Positions 5,955-6,775 of a stretch of 6,775 nt of DNA are shown here, piece by piece. Position 1 is the first letter of the stretch. Each line of letters begins with the position of its first letter. The stretch comes from Fusobacteriota bacterium (lineage in GTDB: Bacteria > Fusobacteriota > Fusobacteriia > Bac17 > JAEWOZ01). The translations under genes and the position numbers were made by a program. The notes below the pieces were generated by a model. It saw only the letters and a list, made by a program, of their open reading frames with translations. It was not told where the DNA came from and made no database searches. The stretch is from the NCBI GenBank assembly GCA_023399505.1, contig JAEWOZ010000081.1, positions 1 to 6,775 on the forward strand, written 5' to 3'.

Positions 5955-5963
5955 TGAGATAAT
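5955..5963 (+). promoter_or_regulatory. Possible extended -10 of the GerMN-ogg pair
   Basis: TGAGATAAT matches the extended -10 pattern TG-n-GATAAT. A TTTTTT stretch lies 17 bases upstream in place of a true -35. Transcription would start only a few bases before ATG 5973, giving an almost leaderless mRNA, which agrees with the lack of a clear Shine-Dalgarno site there. A promoter farther upstream is possible. Confidence 0.3.
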
Positions 5964-5972
5964 AAAGTTACT

Positions 5973-6467
5973 ATGAAAAACATTCAAAAAAGCTTTATTA
6001 TTGTACATATTTTAATCATAACTTCCTTGATTTTATTTTTTTCATTTAAATATTTTAGAGTTAGAGATTTATCTAATTTATTTATTGCAAAAAGCGATGA
6101 AAAAGAAGTTCCAATTTTTATTATAGAAAATAATTCACTAACAAAAAAAGATGTTAGTATAAAAAATGGAAATGAAAGAGAAACCATGGAGGAATTATTA
6201 AAAATATTAAAGAAGAATCATCAAGAAGTACTAGAAGTAGAATATGTAATTAGAAATATATATATTGATGATGAAATATATATATCTATGAAAACAGAGA
6301 AGAATAGTTTAAATGAAATTACAGAACCTCTATTTGTTTATTCAATAGTTAACTCTATTAATAGTAAAAAAAGGGTTAAATTTATTAATATAGGTAAAGA
6401 AAGATTATTTAAATTTTTAGATGAAAATGCTTTTTTTGAAGCTAATAAAGCTTTTGGAGAGTTATAA
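5973..6467 (+). CDS. Membrane-anchored GerMN-domain-like protein
   Basis: ATG 5973 is the first start after an in-frame TGA (5955-5957); no strong ribosome site precedes it, so initiation may be weak or leaderless. The 164-residue product has a short basic N-terminus, one hydrophobic segment at about residues 8-25 and then KYFRVRD, consistent with an N-in membrane anchor or uncleaved signal. Residues 45-145 follow the GerMN pattern: EVPIFIIENNSL strand, a helix METMEELLKIL-like (71-80), IRNIYIDDEIYISM strands, then PLFVYSIVNSINSKKRVKFINIGKE, corresponding to the family's 'qiVnTL...v.kV.ilidG' segment. GerMN domains occur in spore-germination lipoproteins but also in non-sporulating bacteria as extracytoplasmic domains of unclear role. 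The gene overlaps ogg by one base (TAATG), so the two are probably co-translated. Domain assignment is by eye and the function is unknown. Confidence 0.75.
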   Translation: MKNIQKSFIIVHILIITSLILFFSFKYFRVRDLSNLFIAKSDEKEVPIFIIENNSLTKKDVSIKNGNERETMEELLKILKKNHQEVLEVEYVIRNIYIDDEIYISMKTEKNSLNEITEPLFVYSIVNSINSKKRVKFINIGKERLFKFLDENAFFEANKAFGEL

Positions 6468-6775
6468 TGAATCACTTAGAAAATCTTAATGAGATGTATA
6501 AGTCTATAAGAGAAAGAATAGAAGAAAGAATAAAAGTATTTGAAAAAATTTGGCTCTCTTCTACAGATAAAGAACTATTTATTGAATTAGCTTTCTGTAT
6601 TCTTACCCCTCAATCTAAAGCTAGATCAGCAGAGAGTTGTATAGAAAAATTATTAGAAACAGATCTTCTTTTCACAGGAAATCCTCAAGAAATAGAACCT
6701 TATGTTAATAAAGTAAGATTTAGTAAAAGGAAAGCAATTTTTATCGTAATAGCTAGAAATGACTTTATTGATAAT
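6467..6775 (+). CDS. ogg: N-glycosylase/DNA lyase (8-oxoguanine DNA glycosylase), 3' end beyond window
   Basis: ATG 6467 overlaps the preceding TAA by one base. GGAGAG (6456-6461) lies five bases upstream, inside the previous gene, so translation is coupled. The visible 103 residues contain KELFIELAFCILTPQSKARSA (in two parts: KELFIELAFC at 35-44 and ILTPQSKARS at 45-54) and VRFSKRKAIFIVIAR (83-97). This is the N-terminal signature of the small, archaeal-type Ogg (Ogg2) in the helix-hairpin-helix glycosylase superfamily. Those enzymes excise 8-oxoguanine and cut the strand by beta-elimination with a lysine in the HhH motif and a conserved aspartate; both residues lie past the window edge and cannot be checked. 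Family members are about 200-215 residues, so roughly half is missing. It is a cytoplasmic base-excision repair enzyme with no functional link to the ankyrin genes. Confidence 0.9.
   Translation, partial: MNHLENLNEMYKSIRERIEERIKVFEKIWLSSTDKELFIELAFCILTPQSKARSAESCIEKLLETDLLFTGNPQEIEPYVNKVRFSKRKAIFIVIARNDFIDN

Noticed and set aside
5984..6187. Antisense frame under the GerMN-type gene
   Set aside because: Shadow of the membrane segment and Lys-rich coding sequence; no ribosome site.
1..6775. Insertion sequence, transposase or tRNA in the window
   Set aside because: No transposase motif, terminal inverted repeats with target duplication, or cloverleaf was seen on either strand; decay here is explained by point changes and slippage.

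Overview
The window is very AT-rich, uses the standard bacterial code, and is dominated by ankyrin-repeat genes, several with lipoprotein-like signal peptides. At the right end are a membrane-anchored GerMN-type protein and the start of an Ogg-family DNA glycosylase. Low GC, many exported ankyrin proteins, a loose spirochaetal lipobox and this ogg type together suggest a spirochaete of the genus Brachyspira. This is inferred from family knowledge; no database search was made.

Layout. (1) 2-862 (+): the 3' part of an intact ankyrin gene whose true start lies left of the window. (2) 863-1134: intergenic, with an imperfect hairpin between convergent genes. (3) 3656-1135 (-): a large ankyrin lipoprotein gene split into two overlapping frames. 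The 629-residue upstream part carries about 13 ankyrin repeats, including a 792-bp tandem array of four 66-residue double repeats. Its frame ends just after a run of seven A's. The -1 frame is then open for about 215 more residues with no credible start of its own, so the two parts read as one protein of about 840 residues. (4) 3657-3972: divergent promoter region. (5) 3973-4869 (+): a heavily decayed ankyrin lipoprotein pseudogene that keeps its promoter, ribosome site and terminator. (6) 5013-5666 (+): a second, more recently broken ankyrin lipoprotein pseudogene with two identifiable lesions, one a 13-bp tandem duplication. (7) 5667-5972: degenerate sequence with a possible ankyrin remnant, a hairpin and a weak promoter. 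(8) 5973-6467 and 6467-6775 (+): the GerMN-type protein and ogg, translationally coupled by a 1-bp overlap.

How it fits together. The left 5.7 kb looks like an expanding and decaying ankyrin paralogue cluster: one intact gene, one with a frame break in a homopolymer, one freshly inactivated and one old pseudogene. The N-termini of the three signal-bearing copies align with each other. The two pseudogenes also share a C-terminal module built around an LP-x-D-I motif that resembles an F-box/PRANC motif. The C-terminal region of the large gene resembles, by eye only, the NEL-type E3 ubiquitin ligase domain of IpaH/SspH effectors. If either resemblance is real, this is a family of exported ankyrin proteins with ubiquitin-pathway tails. 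The right end is conserved-type chromosomal sequence unrelated to the ankyrin genes.
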